Source of the DNA: Congeria kusceri
Lineage: Eukaryota > Mollusca > Bivalvia > Myida > Dreissenidae
NCBI GenBank assembly: GCA_027627225.1
Contig: CM051024.1
Location: 41,099,225-41,163,224, forward strand
Direction: 5' to 3'
DNA: 64,000 bases
In this document: one piece after another, positions 12,911-26,300 of the stretch
Position numbering within the stretch: the stretch's first letter is position 1
How the letters are laid out: every line of letters starts with the position of its first letter
Program-made: the position numbers and the translations under genes
The notes under the pieces: model-generated
What the model was told of the DNA's origin: nothing
Database searches by the model: none
The model's input: only the letters and a program-made list of their open reading frames with translations

Positions 12911-13624
12911 TGTACATAATGTATGCACATAGATGTTGTGTAGTGATGTGAAATTTTAAATATCTGTCTTATTGACTTTAGCTCAAATCATAAAATAATT
13001 TAGACAAGAGAATCAACATTATGTTTGATTAAGTTGTTGATTTTCAATAACAACTGAAACACATTTTGGATGGCAAAAATACATCACAATTTTAACTTGC
13101 TAAATACAGCTTCTTTCTGAAATGTAGCAAAAACTTATATGTTATTTTATGACTTTGTTAAACATAACTATGATTTTATATCTCAAAACAACCAAGAACC
13201 AAATATGAATGTATTAAACTATAATACAAACTAATAAGTGTTCAATTTGTAATTAAGACGTTCATTATGATCAAAACTATAATTTTATAATACTTAATGA
13301 TTTTAATATCATAAGATATAACAGACTAGATTAAAACATAAAATAAGGGAACATTTTGGATTATCAATTTTTACGTCATCATCAGCACATGAGGTATATG
13401 CTACTCTGAGTCATTGATTAACCAAACTGCAATTTACTACTGTTCTTGTGTTAATTATTTATATACAAACTATTGTATAGTCCATTCCCAAAAGCTTGCA
13501 GCAACGTTGCAGGAAAGATGAAATGCTAAATAAATGGTATGTATGTAAATATTTTACAGTGTAGGATCAGGACAGCCACAGGAACACACTTGTTTTGGTC
13601 GTTTGCTTGATTTTAGTCCATTAC

Positions 13625-14095
13625 AGGGTGTCAACCACATTTTTAGAAAATATAGGAACAATATAGGAATGTGATTACCAAAAATGTAGGACCTTATGCC
13701 GAGCTTTTGGACAAAATATAAGAATTTTATAGTAAAAATACTTCATTATAATGAATACATTGGATTATATTTTAGCCTGATAGGTCTTGTTTATTTATGA
13801 ACAAAACATTTTCTAAAAATATTCATGCTAATCAATTGGCAACTGAAACATGCATGCTATGACCAACCAATAATCTGAGTATTTAAGTTTTATGCGAGAA
13901 AAGTGAGCACATAGGTTCTGAGGTTCTTCATATACTGTTCATGGACCCTTTCAGACTTGTAAATGACCAAATGTTGCAAAAATATAGGAACTATTTCTTA
14001 AATATAAAGGAACATATAGGAAATGTAGGTTTTTCAAAGTATAGAATTTCCTTACAAAATAGAGAACATATAGGAATATAAAAATCAGTTGACAG
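13625..14095. repeat. ATAGGAA-rich degenerate repeat
   Basis: The words TATAGGAA, ATATAGGAAC and AATATAGGAA recur around 13650-13690 and 13980-14070, flanking about 300 bp without them. It may be a diverged repeat with related ends. No coding potential is seen. Confidence 0.35.
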
Positions 14096-14099
14096 CCTG

Positions 14100-16690
14100 C
14101 TGCCATTGTTAAAATTTCAGTCATGTACAGCCTTGCATATCTGACTCAAAACTAATGGCACTTTTTACGATCTTCTGTTTATACATGTTGAAAATTCTAC
14201 ATTCTAATACAGTAAACATGTCAATTTTTTAACTTTTTCAATTTTAAATCAATCTCAAAAATTATAATTTAACAAGTTTAGTTTGTATTCTCGTATGTCA
14301 AAGGTCAAGGTCATATGAATATCATAGATGGCAAGGTGAAGGTTACAGCTGCGTTGTTATAGTCGCAAGTTTGGTCGGGAGTCATCGCTATTGATAATTT
14401 CTTAAAACACGAACTCCATCTTGTCAACTGCGTCTCCAACAATCGAGTATGTCTGAAAACAGTGGAATAAATACAACTGAAAAATACTAAATGCAGAACA
14501 TGGGTTTTTACTGCATTAAATGTACTCCATTAAAGAACATTTTGGTCCAGCATATGTGTTTACAATGCAAGTAAAGAAAAAAGAAAATTTAATCACACAC
14601 GATCCTTAGAACCATGTGTGTTGGTCAGCATATAACCACCATACAGTACACTCTTGATCTTATAAATTAATAATGATATCTGTCATCAGCGATTTGCATT
14701 TTCAATCATTTAACAGCACCAAAAAAGGACTGAGATACCAACAATTGAACTAGGTTTCAGGACCGGGTTTCTTTGTTCTTCATGCAATTTGTTCTGTGTT
14801 TTGGGTAGGATATGGGTTACTGGTCAACAGAACAAGGATACTATGTTTGATTGAACTGTTTTGTCACCAAGAAATCATTTCTTAACAGTGTATCCATTTT
14901 TAGACTGTTGGCGGAGGCCAACGGTCTTTTGAGAGGGTAATTTCCAAAACAGGTATCGCGGAAAAACTACTTCTTTTCTTTGCACGCTATTAGTCAGTAA
15001 ATCGAAACCGGAAAGGGTCCTTCTTCAAAACAGCAAAATTTCACACCCATTTACTTACATTTATAAGATAAGCTAAGTAATATGTTTTATAATGTGTATA
15101 TCATGTGATTTATTACAATTACAGTTTGTAAAAAGGTCAATTTATAAAAAAATAACTTTAAACTACTGACACCCCTACTTTTGCTATTTACTTGTATATT
15201 ACCAGTGTGTCCTAAAATAAGACCACCAAATTAATGCGCTACATCAGTTATTTTTGACTCGTTTCGGAAGTGTTTTTTCTTGTTACCAATTCTCATTCTG
15301 AATATTTTGACAACACATTACTGCAATGTATTAATTTGAAACTGTAGTATGGACATTCGAGACCATGCATCGTATGATCTACTTTAATTTAGTAGGCTAC
15401 AAACAAAGATCTCTAAATAAACATGTTTATTTATAGATCTTTGGCTACAAATCTTTAACAAACGTAGCGTCTATCTACTACGCTTCATCGGTGATTCTGG
15501 CCCTCGCAGACTGACTTGTTTACTGGCATGTACAGTGCTCCAGATAAATATTTATACTGGGCGTAAATATACGCTTACTTCTGATAATTTGGGAGTAAAT
15601 GTACGCTCACTTTCGACTTCGTAGGGGTAAATGTACACTATACGTATGTAGGATTAGTGGTGTAAATTTACATCCAATAATAGTTGTACATTACAATATG
15701 AGCAGAAGACCAGATACTTATAATAATAATACTTTATAATGCAGTCGTTTGAAAGTACAAAAATGTTACAATTAAGATCTCTGAACATTTTAAGATTATA
15801 TTGCTATCTACTGAACATATCAACTGCGCATTCAGGTCGGCAGGCTTGAAAAAACTGTTTCTGTCTTCCAGTCACTAATATACGAGAACATTTTTATTTT
15901 CTCTGCGTATCTTCAAATTATTTGTACGTAACTTACGCGTGTTAGCGCCTTATCTGGGCCTCTGGGCATGTATATAATTCCGTTTGCAGGAGCTCGAACA
16001 ACATTGTTGTTACTTACAAATTAGTGTTCATTATGATGTCGTATACCATTGAATATTAAAGAAGCCAAATTATAAATTTTAAAGGCGAGAAATTGAACTT
16101 AATTCTAACAAATAGTTCGTTTCAGCAAAAATTCACTCACAATTCACATGCTTTTAGTTTCTTTCGCACCAACAGTCTGTATATGCTGTCAGCGTGTTGA
16201 TTCTTATCGTAGTAACAAGAACGATGTAACCGCTGTTGTTACACTGATGATATGACATAGGGGAAATGCCTTCGTACTTAACGCTATTGAACCTTTACCT
16301 ACATATTCTCTATTTCTAGATAATCCATTAAAATAATAATTAATCGATACACCGCAGTATATACAACTTTGCAATTATGCCCGCAACCGTTGCAGTTGCC
16401 CATGTCTTTATACGTATAACAACTAACGGAAAATCTTCAAGTGGTAAGGTGTAAATATTTACCTGTAGGCAACCACTTTGTATGCTTTACGATAAAACAA
16501 ATGGCAATCATAATACTTTTCTTAGTTGCCAGTTACATAGCTGCTATGATGAAAAATTGTCTGTAAAAGTACCCTAAAGACAAGCATCTTATTAGTTAGT
16601 AGGAAATATAAATATTGGGCACATCTGATAGTGGTTTGGGCATCTGAGTAAAAACCGAATATGAAAATGTATATTATATAAAAATCGTAG
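14100..16690. other. Intergenic, nothing recognised
   Basis: There are scattered AGGTCA words near 14300 and a run of TACGCT/TTTACGCTCAC-like words at 15560-15670. I found no exon, RNA gene or bounded element that I can support. Confidence 0.35.
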
Positions 16691-16692
16691 GC

Positions 16693-16792
16693 ATTTGAGG
16701 GGTATAGTCAATATTGCACCCGGAGGAGAGTGATGTGTTGACATCACTATTCCAGGGGGGCAATATTTACTAAACCCTACACCGTGCCTATA
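16693..16792. mobile_element. Short foldback element, MITE-like
   Basis: The left arm GGGTATAGTCAATATTGCACCC pairs with the reverse complement of the right arm (GGGGGGCAATATTTACTAAACCC). The centre has the perfect 8 bp palindrome arms AGTGATGT and ACATCACT around GTTG. At ~100 bp it would form one long hairpin. Target-site duplications are not clear. Confidence 0.5.
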
Positions 16793-17228
16793 ATCTTTAT
16801 TTTAATATACCGAACAAATAAATTTTAATTCAAAGAACAAAGTAGTCATATATACACTTAAAAAACCAAGCTTACATCGTAATTGATTTTTTAAAAACAT
16901 TTTTATAAGCGCCTGCCTATTATTAGCTAATAGTGAATTCCCGGGACACACCAGTTGCTATGTTTAGGCCAGTGAGTGGGGAATAGTACATTCCAACGCA
17001 ATGGCATATATACATTATTCAGAGACTGTCTGTAACAATGGGACAACAAAGTGAGGTATAATAATGGGCACTCATGCCGCAACATCTACATGCATAAGTG
17101 ACTTGTAATTAGTGATTCGTTTATTTGCTCAGAACTATATACGAATGCAAAACAAAGCAATTGAATTTGAGAAATCTACAGTGAGGATCATATCATAAAG
17201 TCATAGAAGTATTCGAAACATTTAGTTT

Positions 17229-17724
17229 TAAAGGGACTATATCAAGGAAAAAGTGATCTCATTCGGTAATTTTAATGTTATTAAGTTACAGAAATGAGCA
17301 AAACACATGCGTATACAACAGAAGTATCAGTTGTGTACTACATTATGAGAAAATTTAGAATAAGAAAACATACTTGAAAAAACAAGACCCAGCGTGGGTA
17401 TCGAACTCACGACGACGGAGTCGTCAGAATATGACAGTTGACAGCGCTGTAACCAACTGCGCTATTTGGACATGTGGAAGTGCATGTGCATCCTATTGTT
17501 ATATAAGATACCCACAAATCTGACATCAAAGTATAAACAATAAAATTGCCAAACAAACACGAACTTAATTATATTATTATTGTTTTCTTCCTCAGAATGC
17601 ATACAATCCTTTCCGTTATATATAAATTACTGTAATCATTATTATAAGCCAATATTACTGTTTAAATTTTCAGATGTTTACTGCAGTTTTCGTTGAGCGC
17701 TTTTCGTTGACATAGTCCCTTTTA
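17229..17724. mobile_element. TIR-bounded element enclosing a tRNA-like sequence, copy 1
   Basis: The left end TTAAAGGGACTATATCAA and the reverse complement of the right end, TAAAAGGGACTATGTCAA, form terminal inverted repeats. Inside, at 17388-17470 on the minus strand, is a tRNA-like sequence with both pol III promoter boxes. The architecture matches the element at 20673-21122. There is no ORF, so it is non-autonomous. Confidence 0.55.
17388..17470 (-). ncRNA. tRNA-like (SINE-head type) sequence
   Basis: On the minus strand the A box TAGCGCAGTTGG and the B box GTTCGATAC fit the pol III consensus, with tRNA-like spacing and a long variable region. A T-arm-like GTGAG/CCCAC pairing is visible, but the acceptor stem is poor. 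A TTTTTT terminator-like run follows at 17378-17383. It is more likely tRNA-derived repeat than a working tRNA gene. Confidence 0.5.
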
Positions 17725-18479
17725 GCGAGAGTTTACTTAATACTGTTAATGGTATTATCTACTCATTTATGAAAACAATACAACATAATTCGGTATTTCC
17801 AATTACGTCAGTGTTGTAAATAATCATGATTGGGTTACAAACTGTATTTAAAAGTTTATTTCGTTCGAGTAGCATGTCCTTGTATGTTGTACCCTAAAAT
17901 AGACCTTTCATAACTCAGAGAAGATCATTCAAAGGCGCTAATAGTCATAGGCCGCATTATGTTACGTTCATAGTGTTCAATGCCATTACATTTTTGAACT
18001 GAACGCGTACTTTTTTAACTTTGATTGAAGTGTGCCGCACATATCTTCTCAATCTTAGCCAATATGACTTCTTTCTGTGAACAAGAACAATCAACGTGAA
18101 AGAAGACCGCTCAGCGTTATGTTTTATAGTGCTTGTAAAACCCATGAGCAATTCAACGCGAAATATGAGCGACCCATATACGATAGAGATTGGTAAATCA
18201 TTAATGAACCATAAGACGATATTTAGTTGACAGCGTGTTTGGTCATTTAGAAAGCTATGACTTATTACAATAACAATGCTAGAACAATTAATGATTGTTT
18301 GACGTACATATATTGTGAAATCATTCGTATACTGTCAGCGGTGTTGGTCGGAGTTCGACCTAAGTAGGCGTGGTTATAAATCCCATTGCATATCGTAAAT
18401 TGAGCTCAGGCTAAGGCATGGACACTCCAGCAAATTAAATGGCCTTAATGTAGTATACAATTGAAAATTGATCGCGGTA

Positions 18480-19420
18480 TTTGGGTTTTAGCACACCTAA
18501 TCTTGACCTAACTTGCACAGTTTGTATATGACCATAAAATCTTGGTTGGTATTGAAAATGTAGGCCAAATCGGACCACACAGCTTAGAGTTAAGGCCCCT
18601 TGTTTGTGGGAATAAATGCAGAAATGCATTTTCCGGTCTTAGAGACTGTATTCTCCCAATCTTGACAAAACTTCCACAGTTTGTGTATTATTAAAAGATC
18701 ACAGCAGAATCCATCAGTGAGCCGGATTGAGCCACAAACCCCAGAGTTGTGCCCCCAATTTTGTTGAAAAAAAAGGCAAACATTGTCTTTTTCGTTCATA
18801 GAGACTTCATTTTTCTTCCAATCGTGACAAAACTTCCACAATTTTTGTGTGACCAAACGATCTCAGCAAAAGCCCTAAATGGTTAAGGTTAGGTCACAAA
18901 CATTAGAGTTATGGCCCCTTGTGTGTGGAAAAAAATGCAAAAATTGACTTTTTTGTGCACAGAGACTTCTTTTTTTTTCCATTCTTTACCAAACTTCAAT
19001 AGTTTGTATGCATTCATATGACCGCATCAGAAGCCAACAATGGGCCTGATTGGGCCACACTTATCGGAGTTATGGACCCTTTGTAATTAGAAAAAAATGG
19101 AAAAATGCCTTTTTCGGGCGTGAAATTTTTTTATTGAATCTTGACCAAACTTCCACAGGTTTTGTATGGCCATAAGATTTCAGCACAAGCAGCAAATGAA
19201 ACATATCAAGCCAGGAACACTGGAGTTATTTCCCCTTAATTGAAAATTAATGTCAAAATGGATTGGATGCAAGACAGCTACTTCCTTTGCAACAAATCTT
19301 GATCAAACTTGCGCAATAATTTGTCTATGACCATCACATCTGAAGCATCTTCACATCTGAAGAAAATTTGACTATTGGGAGGGTGGTAAATGGTGGTAAA
19401 TGGCAATGTACTCAACTCTT
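18480..19420. repeat. Diverged tandem repeat, ~155 bp units
   Basis: The phrase CTTGACCAAACTTCCACAG.TTGTATG, then ATC.CAGCA, GGCCACA.ACC and GAGTTATGGCCCCTTGT recurs near 18500, 18660, 18830, 18985, 19140 and 19300. This is the poly-unit dispersed repeat style seen elsewhere in the window. The ORFs within it are shadows. Confidence 0.6.
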
Positions 19421-19654
19421 TGGAACAAGCCGGCAAGCATGACATGATCTTTGCGCAGAAGTCGCCAGCAGAACTGCTGCAACTGCAGCATTAACACTAT
19501 TTTTCCGACATTTTCTGCAAAAAGTTGAAAACCAGGGTAGAGAAAAAATATCCTTACTTATTATATGTATAATGAGTTAATCAGCTAGACAAATTATTAA
19601 GGACATTGTGGCGTACATTCCCACATTTGTTAAAGCCTGTCACAGCAATAAGAT

Positions 19655-19795
19655 ATTCATCTTTGCCAGTACTCAGGTGAGCGCTTTGGACCATCATGGC
19701 CCTCTTGTTTTATATATGATGCGTGTCGTGGGAAACCAGGCTTAATATATGTGCGTAAAGTGTCGTTCCGGATTAGCCTGTGCAGTCCGCAGACT
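19655..19795 (+). repeat. Repeat tail plus GTGTCGTTCC...GATTAGCC fragment
   Basis: The block CAGGTGAGCGCTTTGGACCA and TCATGGCCCTCTTGTTT ends the tandem repeat to the left. It is followed by GTGCGTAAAGTGTCGTTCCG and GATTAGCCTGTGCAGTCCGC, which resembles one arm of a palindromic repeat I associate from memory with Dreissena genomes. Only one arm is here. Confidence 0.45.
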
Positions 19796-20672
19796 TAATT
19801 CAAACACACACATCGATAATTATTCAGTGTATTATTAATGTACCGAAGTGTAATGATTTCTTTTCGAAGCGAATGTCATTTAAATAACTCGCAACATTCA
19901 CAGTCATGGTCATCGATTGTCTTCAAATGTACAATGCACTGTTGTTGTTTTTTCATCGAACCGAACTATCGGACAGACATACTCGTATGATTGAGTTGTG
20001 AAATAATACGGCATTAGGGATGCCGACGTTGTGTCAATTTCGCTGACTTAGGGTGCCTGAAAAATATGAAATTGCCAAGAATTGGAGCCAACGATGAGTG
20101 CATAAAACAATATGAAATTTGATGTGATTGCTAATGGAACAGTGAATACAAAATTTGTCGATTTAGATTTTTTGGATCTAAACTATTTATTGAGACAAAA
20201 CTGGTTAAACTCGACAGTGGTCATTTATTTTACTTGAATTTCTATTTTAAATCATTTTTATCCAACAAATATAACTGTCTTTTATGTGGTACCCTGTGCC
20301 AACGGTGTACGGCATCTGACATCTTTATATAATATGAATTAAAAAAAGGAAACAATATCATTTACAAATATATATATGCTCATTGTCTATAGTTTATCGT
20401 TTTTGATGAACTGTTGCCTCGGTACTACGGTGTACGTAAGAAATTGTAGGGGGCGGGCTAGGTCGGCTGTGTTTTCCTGAATTTGATGTGCGAAGCGATC
20501 GAAAAAAAATTGACTTATATTTCCAGTTTTGACCGTTTTATATATGTATGGTCCGGAAGTTTTAGGTGGGTTGCGCCTCCCCCTGGTCCGCTAGTGTTAA
20601 TCATTTTAACGATGGTTGTAATGATACCATCCAGCAGAACAGTATAATTGTTTCCGAAAATTTATATGATTA

Positions 20673-21122
20673 TTAAAGGGACTTGTTCACGGATTTGTGT
20701 ATTTAAAATAAATGTCATTTAATGTTTAAACGTCAAAAACTAAAACAGTTGGACGTACCGAAACAAATATTATATAAGAAAAAATTAATTAAAAGCTGCA
20801 CCTTCGCCAGGACTCAAACCTGCGACCGCCGGATCAAAAATCTGTCGCGCTTACCACTTGGCAATTTTGATTAGTAGTGACTTTGTAAAGCTATGTAAGA
20901 GATGCCCGTGTTTTCCAAAATACCAACGAAGAGCGTTACAAACGCGCTATAATTTCAGCCATTTCAGTTGATGATTTTTCATAAACTACACTACATTTCT
21001 AATATATTGTTTTGTCAGTAGTGTTATTTCGCTTGTTTATATATAATATAGTTTAATTTTGGGATCTATGGCAATTGTTTTGAAAATTGTCAATTTGCCA
21101 ATCTGTGAACAGGTCACTTTAA
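20673..21122. mobile_element. TIR-bounded element enclosing a tRNA-like sequence, copy 2
   Basis: The left end TTAAAGGGACTTGTTCACGG and the reverse complement of the right end, TTAAAGTGACCTGTTCACAG, are near-perfect terminal inverted repeats. A tRNA-like sequence lies inside on the minus strand. The size, TIR start and tRNA placement parallel the element at 17229-17724. No ORF is present. Confidence 0.6.
20800..20872 (-). ncRNA. tRNA-like sequence (Lys-like anticodon loop)
   Basis: On the minus strand TTGCCAAGTGGTAAGC is A-box-like and GGTTTGAGTCC is B-box-like (one mismatch from GGTTCGANTCC). The anticodon loop TTTTTGA would give UUU. Stems contain mismatches and it sits inside a TIR element, so a tRNA-derived repeat is the better call. 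Confidence 0.45.
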
Positions 21123-21129
21123 CGTAGCA

Positions 21130-22140
21130 TGGTCATAAGGTAACTGTGTTCTGATGGAAAACCCCCAGTGAATTATGACCTTTAAAGACTATAAATAGCA
21201 TAGCAGTGCTGAGGTGACGACACAATTATCTGATAAATCTTGTAAACTTAGCAACACGCATTCTTGCAATCGTGTCAGCTAATTAGTATCGTCTTAATTA
21301 GTACATAGACAACTTCATGTTCAATACTATCTTGTGCTAATATAGCTATCGGGACCCAAATCCACACAGCTCCGTAGTGAAAACTTAAGTAACTTTCTGA
21401 AAATCATAAAATTCCTTAAGTCCGTGGCTGGTTTATAGCAAGTTTGTTTGGTCTTAAATGGTTTCAAACTGGTAAATAATCAACATATGGTTCTTTTTTA
21501 TTTTACCATATTTCAGATATAAAATATTGATTCTCACAATCAACAATTAATTTTCCCTTAAATATGACATAACTTAATATCTTTCTTAGGAGCATCGTGG
21601 ATACAGCGCATGAAGTTTACGTTTATAGCAACGACGGTGTTCTTGTACAGGAGGCACACAATTGCAGCTTGCATAACAAAGCATGTATACATTTATTCGT
21701 AACAAGAACTGCAATGCAGAACATTATGATTACGAACATTCGAACATTCACAAACATATAACATACCAAACACAACCCACTCAAGATGCAAACATTAGGC
21801 TGATAGAACAGGGACAATATAGACAAGCGCTTTATGGTTTAACGACAATTGTCAGTCTATTAGTAAAAACACAGTCACTGCGGTAATTTTCAAAAGTTCC
21901 ATGCTTTTCATGAATTACTGTACTTCTAGGAATATCAATTGTCTTAAACCGGACAAGTCGTTTTGAGGATCGTCCATGAAACATGTTGTACAGTATTTGA
22001 AATTTCAAATATATAATACATGTTCAACACTTTACGAACTAACATCACTTGGTAAGTTTCTGACATATAATAATTAAATTTGCAAGGTAAAACCATGTTG
22101 GTTTGTTGTTTAATTCCCTATGTTTTCTCACTGTGTTGTA
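21130..22140. other. Intergenic, nothing recognised
   Basis: There are short ORFs on both strands near 21620-21890 without any family signature. No repeat structure is defined. Confidence 0.3.
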
Positions 22141-22148
22141 CGCATGTC

Positions 22149-22154
22149 TTTATT
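22149..22154 (-). other. Possible distal polyadenylation signal of the large gene
   Basis: AATAAA on the minus strand, about 1.1 kb past the stop codon. Another AATAAA overlaps the stop itself (23296-23301) and one lies near 22744-22749. Which is used cannot be decided from sequence. Confidence 0.25.
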
Positions 22155-23296
22155 CAATTCTTGATACTTGAATAGGTTTATAATAGAGGACCCCCGAAAT
22201 TGAAACACTTCACTGAACACTTCAAATAACAGGATTCTTCCATGCAAAAAGTGTGCATGTGAACAACATTCCTTTTACAAGAAACCAGGATACCAAATGT
22301 CTTTAAAATTACAGGAATATGAGTTTACAGTGTTTGGACAACGACTGCTGAAAATTTATACAAATAATAAAAACCAAAACTAAAGTAACACATGAGAAAA
22401 AGAAAATAAGAAACCATTCCCGATGTTTATGTTTAAACAATAACGAATAGGTCAGAGAAAACATCACATCACATTTAATGCATGTACACTATCTGTACAA
22501 TTGTAACAAGTGCTTAAACAACAATGACAATGATATATTTCACTGTACAATAATTCGCAAGCATCTATAACTGGTCTACATGTGAATCTTTAAAGTGCTG
22601 TCACAAAATAAACGATTTAAGAAGACCAACTACGCGTTGAAATTAAACGAAAAACACCGTCCGTCATGTATAAATAAAGTATATGAATTTCCAAACGCGT
22701 GTTCCACGTTTTACACTAATTGCTGAGACAGGGGCAGTTGGTTTTATTTTGATTTTGAATAACATCGTTTCATTAATTTTGTAAATTATTATATATTGTA
22801 ACAATGCATTAGGTTATTTTGCAAAATCGCCATTTTAAAACCATTGCCAGTTCAGTATTTTTCATACCTTGATGGTGATTAAGTCATGTAAAGGTTTTGT
22901 TTACAAATGATCGTACCAGCGAATAAATATATACAAGTTGCTACGCAATAAAAAACTGCCTTTTCCTTTAATACATTCACCAACACCAACTCTAAATACA
23001 ATAATTGTGTATGTACAAACATATCACGCATATGAAACTGGACTGTTAATGTAATATGACATACAAAAAAGGTACAGTATAGAAATTGAAGACGCCTTTT
23101 TATGGTGAAATTGTACGTGTTCTATGGCGCAGAAAGGACAGAAATTAAAAACAAATGACACTAACATTAACAGATATTTTGGTGATTCCTTCGAGCAAAA
23201 CATTGTATGCGCTGTAAGTTAGCCATTAATGATCAATGATCCGTTTTCATAGCAAACCCGTCCACCAAACGCACCCATCTTGTTTCGTTAATCTGT

Positions 23297-23399
23297 TTAT
23301 TGTCCTCCGTTTTCCCTTCCTGCGTAGAAAGCAGGCGGAAGTCCTGTGGATGTGGAAATGGAGCTCGTCCGTGACGCAGGGAATGAGCGACTGGGCGAC
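23297..23399 (-). CDS. Cadherin-like gene, last coding exon
   Basis: The acceptor GTTGCAG precedes position 23399. The exon takes one base from the split AGG codon and encodes 33 residues ending AFYAGRENGGQ, then TAA at 23297-23299. It is Ser/Thr/Pro-rich cytoplasmic tail (SRSFPASRTSSISTSTG). The stop overlaps an AATAAA. Confidence 0.75.
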
Positions 23400-26300
23400 C
23401 TGCAACACGTTATATAGTAAAATAGTTTAAACACTTTGTTCATTTTCTTGTTTTACCCAAAATAGTCAAGCAATTATTACACCCTACATTTAGTACATAT
23501 ACGTACATTACAACTAAAAATAATGTCCTGCATATATAGAATTATTTGTTTATGAACCTTATTTTGCTGCCAAAACTTGGAACAAAGATGAAGCATACTA
23601 CAACAACAGGTTTAACAAAAATAGCATTGCATTACCAAAACAGTTCTATATTCCATTTGCGTGAAGGCAACATATAGTCAAACATTTACAATTTAAGAAA
23701 TTTAAGCAATTAATTAATACTTCGTGACAACACTCCACAAAACAAACGTGTCTAGCCTGTAGCACAAGCTTAATCAGTCTGAACAATGTCTCAAGAAACT
23801 TTAAAGTAAAATAAAAATGCAATAGTGTCACGTTGTGTATACCGTGTTAATATTCGTCTTAAACGTATATGTCGGCTGTCAAAGTATCTTATTTGAATGA
23901 AATTCGTTCAATCTTTACAAATCTAATACAGAACTTGCACATTGTTTTAAGTTGAAACTAAACTATTAGTGCATATGAAGGTCAACGTGAAACTCAGCAT
24001 GTTTTGTGAACACACGGACTGTACATTTGCATGTACTAAAACAATTTATTGAATATATCGACCAAACAATGTGTTTAAGGTCAACATGTTACCCGAGAGT
24101 TGTTTCTTGGTAAACGCATACTCCAAATACTAATGTAGTTCTTAAAACTAATTACAAGCGTGTTGTATTTGTCATGTTGTATGCAATGTAAGCCCAGTGA
24201 AACAAGTTGTTTAATGTATATTGGTTTCAGGTCAGACATACTTGAGGCTGAAGGCACATGAAAATGTATGTTGCAAATTTGTAATTCAGATAGAATTTGA
24301 ATAACTTCTAAATGAACAAGCTTCATGAACATTAAATTGCATACCCTTTAATTGTGCAATACCTGGTGTCCCAAAGACATCCTGATTGTCCAGAATATTT
24401 TTCGTTCTTAAAGGCCGACCTTTCCCCGTTGTTGTACAGATAATCAAATTGTGGTTCTACCTGGCTGCTATAAATGTGATTGGGTAAGGAAACGCTAGTA
24501 TTGACCACTTCCGTCTTTATCCGAGCGGAAGACATCTGCCTGATTCTTGATTGGGTGATTCTGTATGATCGTATAATATGTTTTATATAATAACGCAAGA
24601 GTGACAGTTGAGTTGGTATATTGATATATTACTACTTTGATCAATCGGGAAAACAATCGCCGTTCGTACTGCTTAAGAACACGTCTATAGAAATACAATT
24701 ATTTGCACAATTGCTAGTTGTCCTGATATTTGGTCATCACTGTCCGTTTTTGTACTTACACGTCTTCTTAATGGTTATCAATAATGTTACTGCTACAATT
24801 GTTACTTTTTAGATTTATAAATGACCTGTATTAATGCAAATTGTACAACTACAACGGATCTAATTACAGAGATAACATTTCGTACAACATACATAAACAC
24901 AGTATTTTGATTATTATTTTTTTTTATTCTATAACATATGCCATTGTCGATTACAGTTAATATTTCCTATAACAGATACAATTTATAGACAGCACATGAA
25001 CTTTAACTTGAAGTAGATAAATTAATGCACCCAACGGTTTGTTCTAATAATCGTGGCCAGAAGAGAGATATATAGATTAGTTTATATACCTGGAGTAAGG
25101 CGGCACCTCATCATCGCTGTCAGAAGAACAACTGCTGCTGCTGCTGCTAATGTCATTGTGGTGCTCTATTTTGTGTTGTGGCATGACAAACCTTCTATTT
25201 AAGGCTGTGTCCCTAATCTTTGATCCAAAACGAATTATACGTGATTAAGTGTCTGTTAGTTTCAAAACAGGCGTTCTATAAAAGTATAAACCGGAACTAA
25301 ATGAATGAATGCCTTGAACAACGCAAATTAAATATGAAAGTGTACATATGAAAATAACTGAAATAGTCAATACCAAAAGTCAAATCTTACATTTGACGTT
25401 AGCAAAAAGAAGAACGAAATACATATTACCTAGATTTGAAAATTATTCCCGCCGCCGAAAGGGAATGCAATATGAGAATTGCGACAATAACACATTCTGT
25501 GGCCAGAACGCCAATTAAGGTTTGTCCTGTGGATGAACATGAAATACAGTTGGAAGTCTCCACAGCCTTTGGGATATGGTCGTCGGCTGTGTAATTGACA
25601 GTCAATTCGAGGGTTGTAAACATCGGTGGCGAACCTTTGTCGCTGACCTGTCAGACAAAGAAAACACTCTATAACATATCACAGCATGTATATTTATTGA
25701 AATTTGTTGGATTGGCAGATGGTAACACACTATTCATTAAAGTGTGTTGCTTTATTTGAGGAAAGTGACCATCAAGGTCATTCAAATAAGATAATTTATC
25801 TAGAGTCGACGCCTAACACTAAGAAGAAAGTATAAGACAATGAAAACATATATTAAATTAAAACGAATAATGATAAAATATTAAATCTATATGCAGAAAC
25901 ACAATTAATGCGTGTTTAAAAGCTGCAACTATAAGATAGGTAAATACAACTGAGTTCCACCACTCACATAAATAAAGGTACACTCAGCACAAAATAACAA
26001 CAGAAAACCAGCAAACAAAACACAAACAAATAACAATCAAATTCAAACATACCATTATATTGAAGGAAAATACTTTGTGGTAATTGAGTTTGATGGGTTC
26101 TCTCAATTTCAGCTCTGCTGTGGTTTGTCCCGTGGATCGCTTTTTTTTATCGCACAACGACCATGCGGAAGAATTTTCGCCCTAAACCGTTCCCCAAGAT
26201 TTTGAATTCAAAGTCGGTCCCTCCATTAATGTCTGCATCATTTGCGAATATGACAAGGAATGCAGTTGTAATTGATGTCCCAGAGTCGATCTAGAAACAA

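Noticed and set aside
17388..17470. A functional tRNA gene
   Set aside because: The acceptor stem does not pair well and the sequence sits inside a TIR element; a tRNA-derived repeat explains it better.
21623..21886. Short ORFs on both strands with hydrophobic or Cys-rich content
   Set aside because: There are no splice, domain or polyadenylation features to support a gene; probably chance.
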